Translations under genes and position numbers: made by a program
Source of the DNA: Paracoccus sp. MKU1
GTDB lineage: Bacteria > Pseudomonadota > Alphaproteobacteria > Rhodobacterales > Rhodobacteraceae
Reading direction: 5' to 3'
NCBI RefSeq assembly: GCF_001447385.1
Contig: NZ_LLWQ01000193.1
Span: 274,972 to 338,971, forward strand
DNA length: 64,000 bases
The notes under the pieces: generated by a model
Seen by the model: only the letters and a program-made list of their open reading frames with translations
The model's database searches: none
What the model was told of the DNA's origin: nothing
In this document: positions 43,905 through 54,286 of the stretch, in pieces
How positions within the stretch are numbered: the stretch's first letter is position 1
Layout: each line of letters begins with the position of its first letter

Positions 43905-44082
43905 AAAGGCGCTGGTTCCTGTCCTACGACAGGCGAAGAGGGAATGCGACAGGCAACCGCCTGAAAGCAGCCGCCCCCGCGACCGTGACCGGAAAGGTCG
44001 CCCCGAAGCCACTGGCGAAAGCCGGGAAGGCGGGGCGGCCGTGGGCCCAGGCCCGAATCCGCAAGCCGGGAGACCTGCCAGC
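43905..44082 (+). promoter_or_regulatory. Cobalamin riboswitch 2 (upstream of cobW-cobN operon)
   Basis: Elements are in order: GCGAAGAGGGAATGCGACAG, GAAAGCAGCCGCCCCCGCGA, GCCACTGGCGAAAGCCGGG, AAGGCGGGGCGG, and the B12 box AAGCCGGGAGACCTGCC at the end. A TTGACA at 43874 could be a -35, but no good -10 is seen. Leads the large cob operon through the DUF1636 gene. Confidence 0.9.
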
Positions 44083-44172
44083 GCGGGAAGGATTGACCGG
44101 CGGACGGGGTGTTCCCGCTGGGGCTTGGGCGCTGGTCCCCTGCCTCGTGCCGCCTTGAGGGATGAAAGGCGC

Positions 44173-44526
44173 ATGACCGTCACGCTGCATGTCTGCATCA
44201 CCTGCCGCGCCGGCCAGCCCGTCCCCGAGGGCGAGCCGGTGCCCGGCGCGCGGCTGCATGACGCGCTGACCGCCGGAGACCCGCCCGAGGGCGTGCGCAT
44301 CGTCCCGGTCGAATGCCTGTCCGCCTGCGCCAACGGCGCCGCCATCGCGCTGTCGGCGCCCGGCCGCTGGACCTATGTCTATGGCCGCATGGCCGCCGAG
44401 GACGCCCCCGAGATCCTGGCCGGCGCCGCCGCCTATGCCCAGGCCCCCGACGGCATCGTGCCCTGGCGCGAGCGCGTCACGATTTTCCGCAAGCGCAGCC
44501 TCGCGCGCATTCCCCCGATTGGATGA
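44173..44526 (+). CDS. DUF1636 thioredoxin-like Fe-S/metal protein
   Basis: 117 residues. Four Cys fit a 2Fe-2S thioredoxin-like domain: CITC near residue 8 and VECLSACANG further on. Predicted to bind iron-sulfur or another metal; role unknown. First gene after riboswitch 2 and three bases before cobW, which argues for a part in cobalt handling or CobN/CobW function. This link is inferred from position. Confidence 0.85.
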   Translation: MTVTLHVCITCRAGQPVPEGEPVPGARLHDALTAGDPPEGVRIVPVECLSACANGAAIALSAPGRWTYVYGRMAAEDAPEILAGAAAYAQAPDGIVPWRERVTIFRKRSLARIPPIG

Positions 44527-44529
44527 GAG

Positions 44530-45564
<1,035 letters not shown>

Positions 45565-45566
45565 CG

Positions 45567-48500
45567 ATGCACGTCGTCTTCCGCGAAAGCCGTGGGCTCG
45601 AGGAAACCGAGGTTCCGACCGACCCCGGCCAAGGCCCTGCCGATCTGGTCGTGCTGTCCTATTCCGACAGCGACCTCGGCGCTTTCGCGGCGGGCTGGCA
45701 GCGGGCGGCCGGAGGGCTGCCTGCGCTGCGGCTGTGCAACCTCTCGGCGCTGCGGCACCCGATCTCGGTCGATCAGTATTGCGAGGCGACGCTGTCCGGC
45801 GCCCGCGCCGTGCTGGTCCGGCTGATCGGCGGCGAGCCCTATTGGCCCTACGGCACAGCCAGCCTTCAGGATCTGGCCCGACGGCGGGGCATCGCGCTGG
45901 CCTTCCTGCCGGCGGACGGCCGCCCCGACCCAACGCTGGACCGCTTTTCCACGCTGCCGGTGCCGCTGCTGCGCCGGCTTGCAGCGCTTTGCGACCAGGG
46001 CGGCGCAGTCGCGGCGCAGATGGCGCTGGCGGAACTGGCGCATGCGGCAGGACTGCCCGCCGCCCCTGTCCGTGGCGAGGCCGCGATCCCGGACTTCGGC
46101 TTCTACGACCCCGACCGCGGCGTGATCGACCGCCCCGAGCCCGGCGTTCTGGTCAGCTTCTATCGCAGCTACCTGACCGCAGCCGACCTTGCGCCGGTGG
46201 ATGCGATGATCCGCGCCCTGCGCGGGGTCGGCCTTGCCGCGACCGGGGTCTTCGCGCCCTCGCTGAAAGCGCCGGGCTTCGCCGACTGGCTGGCGCCGCA
46301 CCTGCCCGGGCTTGCGGCGGTGGTGAACCTGACCGCCTTTTCCGCCCGCGACGATGCGGGCGCGACGCCCTTCGACGGCGCGGATTGCCCGGTCTTTCAG
46401 GTGGCGCTGTCCACCGCGCCGCGCACCCTTTGGGTAGCCGAGGAGCGCGGCCTTTCCGCCGCCGATCTGGCCATGCATGTCGTGCTGCCCGAGGTCGATG
46501 GCCGCATCTTCCTGGGCGCGATCAGCTTCAAGGAACCGCAGGACCGCGACCCCGACCTGCAATTCGCCCGCGTGATCCATGCCCCCGACCCGGACCGCAT
46601 CGACGCGGCCGTGGCGCGAATCACGGCCTGGCACCGGCTGCGGCAGGCGGCACGCCGGGCGGTGGTGCTCTCTACCTATCCCGGCAAGGCGCATCAGCTT
46701 GCCCATGCGGTGGGGCTGGACGCGCTGGCATCATGCGGCGCGATCCTTGGCATCCCGCATGGCGACCTGGGCCGGCGACTGACGTCCCAGCGCATCGCCT
46801 GGCCGCTGGACGATTACCGCGAGGCGCTGGCCACCCTGCCCCAACGCCTGCGCGACGACCTCGCTGCGGCATGGGGCGAGCCGCCGCCCGACGGCTTCCG
46901 CTTCGCCGCCATCCGCCACGGCACCGACCTGATCGCCCTGCAACCCGAGCGCGGCGAGGCGAAGACCCGCGCCCACGATTACCACGACCTGACGCGCACC
47001 CCGCGCCACGAATACGTCGCCTTCTACCTCTGGCTGCGCGGTCAGGCGGATGTCCTAATCCACATGGGCGCGCATGGCACGCTGGAATGGCTGCCGGGGA
47101 AATCCGTGGCCCTGTCCGATGAATGCTGGCCCGAGGCGCTGCTGGCCGACCTGCCCGTGATCTATCCCTTCATCGTCAACGACCCCGGCGAGGCCGCGCA
47201 GGCCAAGCGCCGGCTCTCTGCCGTGACGCTGGGCCACCTGCCGCCGCCGCTGGTGGACTCGGGCGTCCCCGAAAACCTGACGCATCTGGAGCGCCTGCTC
47301 GACGAATATTCCACCGCCGACGGGCTGGACCCGCGCCGCCGCGACCGGCTGATCCTGGCGATCCGCGACGAGGCCCGCGCCGCCGGGGTCGAGGCCGACC
47401 TTGGCCTGCCCCCCGATGCCGCGCCGGCCGAGGCGATCCCGCTGATCGACCGTTTCCTCTGCGACCTCAAGGACAGCCGCTTCGGCGACGGGCTGCATGT
47501 CTATGGCACCGCTCCCGGCGAAACCGAGGGCCTGGCCCGCGCGCTGGCCGGCAAGCGGGTGGCACCCGGCCCCTCGGGCTCGCCGGCGCGGGGGCGGCGG
47601 GACGTGCTGCCCACCGGGCGCAACCTGTTCGCCGTCGATCCCCGCGCCGTGCCCTCGCGCGCGGCCCATGCCCAGGGGGTGAAGCTGGCCGAGGAGCTGC
47701 TGCGCCGCCACCTGCAAGACCACGGCGACTGGCCGCGCGGGCTGATCGTGGACCTGTGGGGCAGCGCCACCATGCGCACGGCGGGCGAGGAATTCGCCAT
47801 GGCGCTGCATCTGGCCGGTCTCAGCCCCCGCTGGGACGGCGAGTCGGGCCGCGTCGCGGGCATCGAGATCCTGCCCCTGGCCGAGCTGGGCCGGCCGCGG
47901 ATCGACGTGACGCTGCGGGTCTCGGGCCTGTTCCGCGACATCTTCCCAGGCCTCGCGCAACTGTTCGAGACCGGGGCCGAGGCGCTCTCCGCCCGCGACG
48001 AGGCGCCCGGGGACAACCCCTATCGCAGCCGCGCCCCTCGCGTCTTCGGTCCCAAGCCCGGCCTCTACGGCCTCGGCATGACCGACCTGGCCGAGAGTTT
48101 CACGGACGAGGCGCGGCAGGCAGCGGGCGAGGCATGGCTTGCCGCCTCCTCCCACGCCATCGGCGCCGATGGCCGGATCACCCACCAGCCGCAGGCGATC
48201 CGCGACCGCCTCGCCCGGGCCGATGCCTTCGTCCACGCGCAGGACCTGCCGGAATCCGACCTGCTGCTGGCCGGCGACTATGCCGCGCACGAGGCGGGCT
48301 TCGCCGCCGCCATGGCGCGGATCGGCGCTCCCGCACCCGCGCTTTACCACCTGGACGCGACCCGGCCCGAGGCCCCCCGCGCCCGCAGCCTGGCCGAGGA
48401 AATCGCCCGCGTCACCCGCGCCCGCGCCGCCAATCCGGCCTGGGCCGACGGCATGATGCGGCACGGCTTCCGCGGCGCGGCCGAGATCGCGGCGACGCTC

Positions 48501-48719
48501 GACCACATGGCCGCCTTCGCCAACCTGGCCGGCGTGGTGCCCGGCCACCTTTTCGACCTCTATCACGACGCCACGCTGGGGCGGCCCGAGGTCGTCGCCT
48601 TCATGCAGCGCGAGAATCCGCAGGCGCTGACGGCGATGCGGGCGATGTTCGCGCGGCTGCTGGAATCGGGCCTCTGGGTCACGCGGCGCAACTCGGTGCT
48701 GGCCGAGGCGGCGCCATGA
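45567..48719 (+). CDS. cobN: Cobaltochelatase subunit CobN
   Basis: 1050 residues. ATP-dependent insertion of Co2+ into hydrogenobyrinic acid a,c-diamide, together with CobS and CobT encoded elsewhere. Homologous to the magnesium chelatase H subunit, with the typical block HMGAHGTLEWLPGKSVALS (central) and a metal/porphyrin region (LTRTPRHEYVAFYLWLRG). Somewhat shorter than the about 1250-residue Pseudomonas enzyme. Its stop overlaps cobG by four bases. Confidence 0.95.
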   Translation: MHVVFRESRGLEETEVPTDPGQGPADLVVLSYSDSDLGAFAAGWQRAAGGLPALRLCNLSALRHPISVDQYCEATLSGARAVLVRLIGGEPYWPYGTASLQDLARRRGIALAFLPADGRPDPTLDRFSTLPVPLLRRLAALCDQGGAVAAQMALAELAHAAGLPAAPVRGEAAIPDFGFYDPDRGVIDRPEPGVLVSFYRSYLTAADLAPVDAMIRALRGVGLAATGVFAPSLKAPGFADWLAPHLPGLAAVVNLTAFSARDDAGATPFDGADCPVFQVALSTAPRTLWVAEERGLSAADLAMHVVLPEVDGRIFLGAISFKEPQDRDPDLQFARVIHAPDPDRIDAAVARITAWHRLRQAARRAVVLSTYPGKAHQLAHAVGLDALASCGAILGIPHGDLGRRLTSQRIAWPLDDYREALATLPQRLRDDLAAAWGEPPPDGFRFAAIRHGTDLIALQPERGEAKTRAHDYHDLTRTPRHEYVAFYLWLRGQADVLIHMGAHGTLEWLPGKSVALSDECWPEALLADLPVIYPFIVNDPGEAAQAKRRLSAVTLGHLPPPLVDSGVPENLTHLERLLDEYSTADGLDPRRRDRLILAIRDEARAAGVEADLGLPPDAAPAEAIPLIDRFLCDLKDSRFGDGLHVYGTAPGETEGLARALAGKRVAPGPSGSPARGRRDVLPTGRNLFAVDPRAVPSRAAHAQGVKLAEELLRRHLQDHGDWPRGLIVDLWGSATMRTAGEEFAMALHLAGLSPRWDGESGRVAGIEILPLAELGRPRIDVTLRVSGLFRDIFPGLAQLFETGAEALSARDEAPGDNPYRSRAPRVFGPKPGLYGLGMTDLAESFTDEARQAAGEAWLAASSHAIGADGRITHQPQAIRDRLARADAFVHAQDLPESDLLLAGDYAAHEAGFAAAMARIGAPAPALYHLDATRPEAPRARSLAEEIARVTRARAANPAWADGMMRHGFRGAAEIAATLDHMAAFANLAGVVPGHLFDLYHDATLGRPEVVAFMQRENPQALTAMRAMFARLLESGLWVTRRNSVLAEAAP

Positions 48720-49882
48720 CCGGCTTCGCGGTCAAGGGCTGGTGCCCCGGCGCGCTGCGGCCGATGGCATCGGGCGACGGGCTGGTCCTGCGCATCCGGG
48801 CCCGGAACGGCCGGCTCACGCCCGACCAGGCCCGTCTGATCGCCGGGCTTTCGGCGCGCCATGGCAACGGGCTGATGGACCTGACCAGCCGCGCCAATCT
48901 GCAATTGCGCGGGCTGGATCCCGCCGGCCATGCGGCAAGCGTCGCGGCGCTGGACGGCATCGGCCTGATCGACGACAGCCCCGAGTCCGAAGCGCGGCGC
49001 AACGTGATCCTGTCGCCCTTCGCCCCGATGGGCGGCGCGGCCTGGCAGTTGGCCGAAGCCATCGCCCGGGCCATGACCACCCCGGATGCGCCGCAGGTGC
49101 CCAACAAGTTCGGCTTCGCCGTCGATGCCAGCCCGCCGGTGCTGGCCGACACGCCCTCGGACATCAGGCTGCACCCGCATGGCCCCGGCTGGCTGATCCT
49201 GCCGGACGGCGGGGACTGGGCGCTGGAGGCCGACAACGCCGCCGAGGCCGCCGCCCGCGCCGTCGCCCTGGCGCGCTGGTTCATGCAGGGCGGCGTACAG
49301 GAGGGCCGCGGCCGGATGCGCGACCACCTGCGCCGCGCCCCCGCCCCGCCCTCCGGCGCGGCCCCGCTGGCATCTTCTCTGTTGTCCAAATACCCATGCG
49401 ACCGCGCCGCCGGAACCGCCGGCGCCACCTCGCCCAGCCCCGGCCCGGCGCCGAACGGCTGGCTGCTGGGCTTTGCCTTCGGCCAGATCACGCCCCAGCA
49501 GCTGACCGCCGCCGCCGCGATCGGCGCCTTGCGCCTGACCCCCTGGCGCGCATTGCTGATCGAGGGCGCGAGCCATCCGCGCATCGAGGGCGCCATCCTC
49601 GACCCCGACGACCCGCTCCTGCGCAGCCATGCCTGCACCGGCGCGCCCGGCTGCCCGCAGGCGCTGGCCGATGTCCGCGCCCTGGCCCGCAGCCTCGCCC
49701 CGCGCCTCGCCCCCGGCCAAAGCCTGCATGTCAGCGGCTGCGCCAAGGGCTGCGCGCATCGCGGCGCCGCCTCGGTCACGCTGGTCGCCACCGCGCCCGA
49801 CCGCTTCGACCTGATCCGGGGCGGCGGCACGCGCGATCCCGCCGCGCAATGCGGGCTCGCGCCGCACCGCATCCCGCTCTGA
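48716..49882 (+). CDS. cobG: Precorrin-3B synthase CobG, with in-frame repeat insertion
   Basis: 388 residues. O2-dependent ring-contraction enzyme with sirohaem-like nitrite/sulfite reductase halves. The half-domains are at about 1-205 and 245-388. Cys307, Cys313, Cys342 and Cys346 (ACTGAPGC, GCAKGC) bind the Fe-S cluster. Between the halves lies a linker at about 207-246 (APPSGAAPLASSLLSKYPC and following) that is the translation of an intergenic repeat (copy H, 49367-49398). The frame is open across it. Function may be kept, since the insertion is in a linker. Confidence 0.93.
   Translation: MTGFAVKGWCPGALRPMASGDGLVLRIRARNGRLTPDQARLIAGLSARHGNGLMDLTSRANLQLRGLDPAGHAASVAALDGIGLIDDSPESEARRNVILSPFAPMGGAAWQLAEAIARAMTTPDAPQVPNKFGFAVDASPPVLADTPSDIRLHPHGPGWLILPDGGDWALEADNAAEAAARAVALARWFMQGGVQEGRGRMRDHLRRAPAPPSGAAPLASSLLSKYPCDRAAGTAGATSPSPGPAPNGWLLGFAFGQITPQQLTAAAAIGALRLTPWRALLIEGASHPRIEGAILDPDDPLLRSHACTGAPGCPQALADVRALARSLAPRLAPGQSLHVSGCAKGCAHRGAASVTLVATAPDRFDLIRGGGTRDPAAQCGLAPHRIPL
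49367..49398 (-). repeat. Repeat copy H inside cobG
   Basis: On the minus strand GTATTTGGACAACAGAGAAG then ATGCCAG. It is nearly identical to intergenic copy G at 40.4 kb over about 43 bp, but lies in the middle of the cobG reading frame, where it reads as PLASSLLSKYPCD. Confidence 0.8.
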
Positions 49883-49936
49883 CCTTGCCCGACCCCCGCT
49901 TGCATGAGATAGCCGCAGAAATCCCAGGGAACCCCG

Positions 49937-50566
49937 ATGCTGCACCAATACGAAACCGACGGCGCCCGGATCTATGCGCAGTCCTTCGCCACCATCCGGG
50001 CCGAGGCCGAGCTCGCCCGCTTCACCGCCGAGGAAGAGCCGGTCGTCGTGCGCATGATCCATGCCGCCGGGCTGGTGGGGCTGGAACGCGACATGGCATT
50101 CTCGCCCGGCATGGCCACAGCGGCGCGCCAGGCGCTGGAGGATGGCGCGCCGATCCTCTGCGATGCGCGCATGGTCAGCGAGGGCATCACCCGTGCCCGC
50201 CTGCCCGCCGCGAACCGGGTCATCTGCACGCTGAACGACCCCCGCGTGCCGGATCTCGCGGCCCGGATGGGCAACACGCGCAGCGCCGCCGCGCTGGAGC
50301 TGTGGCGCGACGACCTGGACGGCGCCGTGGTCGCCATTGGCAACGCGCCGACGGCGCTGTTCCACCTGCTCAACATGCTCCGCGATCCGGCCTGCCCGCG
50401 CCCGGCCGCGATCATCGGCTGCCCGGTGGGCTTCGTCGGGGCGGCGGAATCCAAGGCGGCGCTGATGGACGACCTGCCCGCGCCGGCGCTGGTGGTGCGC
50501 GGGCGGCTGGGCGGCTCGGCCATCACCGTCGCCGCCGTCAACGCCCTCGCCAGCCGGAAGGAATAG
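49937..50566 (+). CDS. cobH: Precorrin-8X methylmutase
   Basis: 209 residues. Moves a methyl group from C11 to C12, giving hydrogenobyrinic acid. Family marks are VVRMIHAAGL with the catalytic His near 42, ILCDARMVSEGI, and GCPVGFVGAAESK. AGGGA precedes the ATG. Confidence 0.96.
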   Translation: MLHQYETDGARIYAQSFATIRAEAELARFTAEEEPVVVRMIHAAGLVGLERDMAFSPGMATAARQALEDGAPILCDARMVSEGITRARLPAANRVICTLNDPRVPDLAARMGNTRSAAALELWRDDLDGAVVAIGNAPTALFHLLNMLRDPACPRPAAIIGCPVGFVGAAESKAALMDDLPAPALVVRGRLGGSAITVAAVNALASRKE

Positions 50567-50568
50567 CC

Positions 50569-51330
50569 ATGGGCCCCCAAACCGGAAAGATCATCTGCGC
50601 CGGCCTCGGCCCCGGCGATCCCGACCTGATCTCGGTCCGCGCCGACCGCGCCATCCGCAATGCGCGGCAGATCGCCTATTTCCGCAAGAAGGGCCGGGCC
50701 GGACAGGCCCGCCGCATCGTCGCCGAGATGCTGGCGCCGGAGGTGGTCGAGCACGCGATGGAATATCCGGTCACGACCGAGATTCCCTTCGACAGCCCGG
50801 AATACAACCGGCTGCTTGCGGGTTTCTACGACGACTGGACAATGCGTCTGGCCGCCCTGGCCGCCGATAGCGACGTGGTGGTGCTGTGCGAGGGCGACCC
50901 GCTGTTCTACGGCTCGTTCATGCATCTGCATGCCCGGCTGCAAGGCATTGTCCCGGTCGAGATCATCCCCGGCATTCCCGGCATGACCGGCTGCTGGAAC
51001 GCCATCGGCCAGCCGATGACCTGGGGCGACGACGCCATGACCGTGCTGATGGGCACCCTGCCCGAGGCCGAGCTGGCCCGCCACATGCGCGCCGCCGACG
51101 CGGTGGTGGTGATGAAGACCGGCCGCAACCTGCCCAAGATCGCCCGCGCGCTGGCCTCGGCCGGGCGCATGGCCGATGCCTGGCTGGTCGAGCGCGGCAC
51201 CATGCCGAACCAGCGCGTGACGCCGCTGGCGCAGGCCGACCTGGATGCCTGCCCCTATTTCGCCACCGTGCTTGTGCATGGCAACGGCCGCCGACCGCTG
51301 TCCGATTCTGCGGCGGATGCCGCGGAATGA
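50569..51330 (+). CDS. cobI: Precorrin-2 C20-methyltransferase
   Basis: 253 residues of the tetrapyrrole methylase family: ICAGLGPGDPDLISVRA, CEGDPLFYGSFMH, and IIPGIPGMTGCWNA. Converts precorrin-2 to precorrin-3A. Two bases after cobH; its stop overlaps cobJ. Confidence 0.95.
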   Translation: MGPQTGKIICAGLGPGDPDLISVRADRAIRNARQIAYFRKKGRAGQARRIVAEMLAPEVVEHAMEYPVTTEIPFDSPEYNRLLAGFYDDWTMRLAALAADSDVVVLCEGDPLFYGSFMHLHARLQGIVPVEIIPGIPGMTGCWNAIGQPMTWGDDAMTVLMGTLPEAELARHMRAADAVVVMKTGRNLPKIARALASAGRMADAWLVERGTMPNQRVTPLAQADLDACPYFATVLVHGNGRRPLSDSAADAAE

Positions 51331-52055
51331 GCGGCTGGGTCGCGGTGGCGGGCCTTGGGCCGGGCGCGGAGGATCTGGTCACGCCCGAGGTGCAGGCGGC
51401 GCTGGCCGAGGCCACCGATGTCGTGGGCTACATCCCCTATGTCGCCCGCGTCGCCCCGCGCGAGGGGCTGGCGCTGCACCCCTCGGACAACCGCGTCGAG
51501 CTGGACCGCGCGCGCTTCGCGCTGGACCTGGCGGCGCGGGGGCAGCGGGTCGTGGTGGTCTCCTCGGGCGATCCGGGGGTCTTTGCCATGGCCTCGGCGC
51601 TGTTCGAGGCGCTGGAGGGGCGCGACAGGACGCCCGATATCCGCATCCTGCCCGGCATCACCGCCATGCTGGCCGCCAGCGCCCGGCTGGGCGCGCCGCT
51701 GGGCCATGACTTCTGCGCCATCAACCTGTCGGACAATCTCAAGCCCTGGGCGCTGATCGAAAAGCGCCTGCGACTGGCGGCCGAGGCGGATTTCGCCATG
51801 GCCTTCTACAACCCGCGCTCGAAGGCCCGGCCCGAAGGCTTCGCCCGCGTGCTGGAGATCCTGCGCGAGGCTTGCGGCCCCGAGCGGCTGATCTCATTCG
51901 CCCGCGCCATCTCGACCCCGGACGAGGCGCTGAGCACCGTCACCCTGGCCGAAGCCTGCCCCGAGATGGCCGACATGCGCACCGTGGTCATCCTCGGCAA
52001 CAGCGCCACCCGCCGGGTCGGCGCCTGGGTCTATACGCCGCGATCCGCGCCATGA
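51327..52055 (+). CDS. cobJ: Precorrin-3B C17-methyltransferase
   Basis: 242 residues of the tetrapyrrole methylase family: AVAGLGPGAEDLVTPEV, YVARVAPREG, SSGDPGVFAMAS, and FYNPRSKARPEG typical of CobJ. Ring-contracting methylation at C17. Its 3' end overlaps the 3' end of antisense cobK by 25 bases. Confidence 0.95.
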   Translation: MSGWVAVAGLGPGAEDLVTPEVQAALAEATDVVGYIPYVARVAPREGLALHPSDNRVELDRARFALDLAARGQRVVVVSSGDPGVFAMASALFEALEGRDRTPDIRILPGITAMLAASARLGAPLGHDFCAINLSDNLKPWALIEKRLRLAAEADFAMAFYNPRSKARPEGFARVLEILREACGPERLISFARAISTPDEALSTVTLAEACPEMADMRTVVILGNSATRRVGAWVYTPRSAP

Positions 52056-52768
52056 AGCCAGGCCATCACCTCGGCCGGCGTGGCGACGACGCGGCGCAGC
52101 GGCAGCGCGGGCCGGTCGATCATCACCACCGGCAGGCCAAGGGCGCGGGCGGCGGCCAGCTTGGCCTGGGCGGCCTGACCCCCGGCATTCTTGGCGACGA
52201 CATGGGCGATGGCGTGCCGCCGCATCAGCGCCATGTCGCCCGCGACGGTGAACGGCCCGCGCGAGACGATCAGCGTCGCATCGCGCAGGGGATGCGCCGC
52301 CACCTCGGCAAAGCGCAGCATCCAGCTGTGGTTCAGCCCGACGAAAGGTTGCAGGTTCTGCCGCCCGATGGCCAGGAACACCGCCGAACCGTCGCCGGGC
52401 AGCGCCCTGGCGGCGGCGGCGTAATCGGGAACGTGCAGCCAGCGGTCTCCGGGCTGCGCGGCCCAGGGCGGGCGCTCCAGCGCGATCAGCGGCGTGCCGG
52501 TGGCCGTGCAGGCGGCGACGGCATTGCGGCTCATGCCCGCGGCAAAGGGGTGGGTGGCGTCGATGACATGGGTGATGCGCTCGGCCCGCAGATAGTCCAC
52601 CAGCCCCTCGGTCCCGCCGAAGCCGCCGATGCGCATGGGCAGCGGCTGCGCCATCGGCTTCCTGGTGCGGCCGGCATAGGAATAGACCGCGTCCAGCCCG
52701 GCCTCGGCCAGCGCGCGGGCCATGGCCCCCGCCTCGGTGGTGCCGCCCAGCAGAAGGATGCGCGTCAT
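52031..52768 (-). CDS. cobK: Precorrin-6A reductase CobK, antisense within the cob operon
   Basis: 245 residues. NADPH-dependent reduction of precorrin-6A. LLLGGTTEAGAMARAL (Rossmann), IDATHPFAAGMSRNA, VSRGPFTVAGDMALM and VVAKNAGG identify it. It is the only cob gene in this run on the minus strand; its ATG (ending 52768) overlaps the cobL ATG by two bases within CATG. Confidence 0.95.
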   Translation of the reverse strand: MTRILLLGGTTEAGAMARALAEAGLDAVYSYAGRTRKPMAQPLPMRIGGFGGTEGLVDYLRAERITHVIDATHPFAAGMSRNAVAACTATGTPLIALERPPWAAQPGDRWLHVPDYAAAARALPGDGSAVFLAIGRQNLQPFVGLNHSWMLRFAEVAAHPLRDATLIVSRGPFTVAGDMALMRRHAIAHVVAKNAGGQAAQAKLAAARALGLPVVMIDRPALPLRRVVATPAEVMAWLHGADRGV

Positions 52769-53939
52769 GCCTGATCCCTGGCTTTCCATCATCGGTCTGG
52801 GCGAGGATGGCCCCGCCGGCCTGCCGCCTGCAAGCCGCGATGCGCTGGATCGGGCGGAAATCGTCTTCGGCGCCCCCCGGCATCTGGGACTAGCGGGGAT
52901 CGCAGGGCCGCGGGGCCGGGAATGGCCGGTGCCTTTCGATCTGGCCCCGCTGCTGGCCCTGCGCGGGCAAGGCGTGGCGGCGCTGGTCTCGGGCGATCCG
53001 TTCTGGCACGGCGCCGGCGGCAGCATCGCCGCCGTGCTGCAAGCGGGCGAATGGCGGGCCTTTCCCGCGCCGGGCACCTTTTCGCTGGCCGCCGCAAGGC
53101 TGGGCTGGCGGCTGGAAGAGGTCGCTTGCCTTGGCCTGCACGCCGCGCCCCTGGCCCGGCTGCGCCCGGTAATGGCGCGGGGCGCGCGGGCGATCTGCCT
53201 GCTGCGCGACGGCGCCGCGCCCGCGCAACTGGCCGAATGGCTGGTAGCGCATGGGCTGGGCGCGACGCGCATGGTGGTGCTGGAGGCGCTTGGCGGCCCG
53301 CGCGAACGCATCCGCGAGGCGCGCGCCGACGGCTTCGCGCTGGACTGCATCGCGCCGGTGGCGGTGGCGCTGGATGGATCGGACCTGCCGCAAGGCGCCG
53401 GCCTGCCGCGCGGCTTCGGCCTGCCCGACGACAGCTTCGCCCATGACGGCCAGATCACCAGGCGCGCCATCCGGGCGGTGACTCTGGCGGCGCTGGGACC
53501 GCGCGCGGGCGAGATGCTCTGGGACATCGGCGGCGGCTCGGGCTCGGTCAGCGTGGAATGGTGCCTGAACGGCGGCCGGGCCGTGACCATCGAGCCCCGC
53601 ACCGACAGGCTCGCCAATATCGCCGCGAATATCGAGGCGTTCGGGCTGGCAGGCCGGATGCGCGCCGTCCAAGGCGCGGCCCCCGAGGCACTACACGATC
53701 TGCCGCCGCCCGACGCCATCTTCATCGGCGGCGGCGCCAGCACCGCGCTGATCGACGCCCTGCCCCCCGCCCGTCTGGTCGCGAACGCGGTCACGCTGGA
53801 GACCGAGGCGCTGCTGATCGCGCTCCACGCCGCGCGTGGCGGCAGCCTGACCCGGATCGCGCTGGAGGAAGCCGCCCCCCTGGGCCGGATGCGCGGCTGG
53901 ACCCCCGCGCGCGGCGTCACACAATGGAGCTGGCCATGA
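52767..53939 (+). CDS. cobL: Precorrin-6Y C5,15-methyltransferase (decarboxylating)
   Basis: 390 residues, two fused domains. The N-terminal CbiE-like methylase (about 1-200) has [13 protein letters not shown] and VSGDPFWHG. The C-terminal CbiT-like domain (about 215-390) has [16 protein letters not shown] and FIGGGAST. Methylates C5 and C15 and removes the C12 acetate CO2. AAGGATG precedes the ATG inside the cobK 5' end. Confidence 0.95.
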   Translation: MPDPWLSIIGLGEDGPAGLPPASRDALDRAEIVFGAPRHLGLAGIAGPRGREWPVPFDLAPLLALRGQGVAALVSGDPFWHGAGGSIAAVLQAGEWRAFPAPGTFSLAAARLGWRLEEVACLGLHAAPLARLRPVMARGARAICLLRDGAAPAQLAEWLVAHGLGATRMVVLEALGGPRERIREARADGFALDCIAPVAVALDGSDLPQGAGLPRGFGLPDDSFAHDGQITRRAIRAVTLAALGPRAGEMLWDIGGGSGSVSVEWCLNGGRAVTIEPRTDRLANIAANIEAFGLAGRMRAVQGAAPEALHDLPPPDAIFIGGGASTALIDALPPARLVANAVTLETEALLIALHAARGGSLTRIALEEAAPLGRMRGWTPARGVTQWSWP

Positions 53940-54286
53940 GGGTCGCGGGCATCGGCTTTCGGCAGGCGGCAAGCCTCGCCTCGCTGGCCGACGCGCTGGC
54001 CCGCGCCGGTTCGGCGGATGCGCTGGCGACCAGCCCGGCCAAGGCGGATGCGCCGGTGATGCGGGCGCTGGCCGCGCAGACCGGCCTGCCGCTGATCGCG
54101 GTCGAGGTCGCCGGCATCGCCACCCCCACCCGATCGCCGCGCATCCTGGCGCGCCACGGCACCGGCTCGCTGGCCGAAGCCGCCGCCCTGGCCGCGCTCG
54201 GCCCCGGCGCGCGCATCGTCGCGCCGCGCGTCATCTCGCAAGACGGCACGGCCACCGCCGCCATCGCAGAAGGAGACCCCGCATGA
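53936..54286 (+). CDS. cobE: CobE / CbiG C-terminal-like protein
   Basis: 116 residues. Small cobalamin-synthesis protein related to the C-terminal part of Cbi[21 protein letters not shown] and [10 protein letters not shown]. Its exact step is debated; it helps the aerobic pathway. ATGA overlap with cobL (ATG 53924 is an alternative start); its stop overlaps cobM. Confidence 0.88.
   Translation: MRVAGIGFRQAASLASLADALARAGSADALATSPAKADAPVMRALAAQTGLPLIAVEVAGIATPTRSPRILARHGTGSLAEAAALAALGPGARIVAPRVISQDGTATAAIAEGDPA

Noticed and set aside
52769..54241. Long N-terminal extension of cobK
   Set aside because: The extension is antisense to cobL and cobE, Ser/Arg/Pro-rich, and precedes the clear CobK start.
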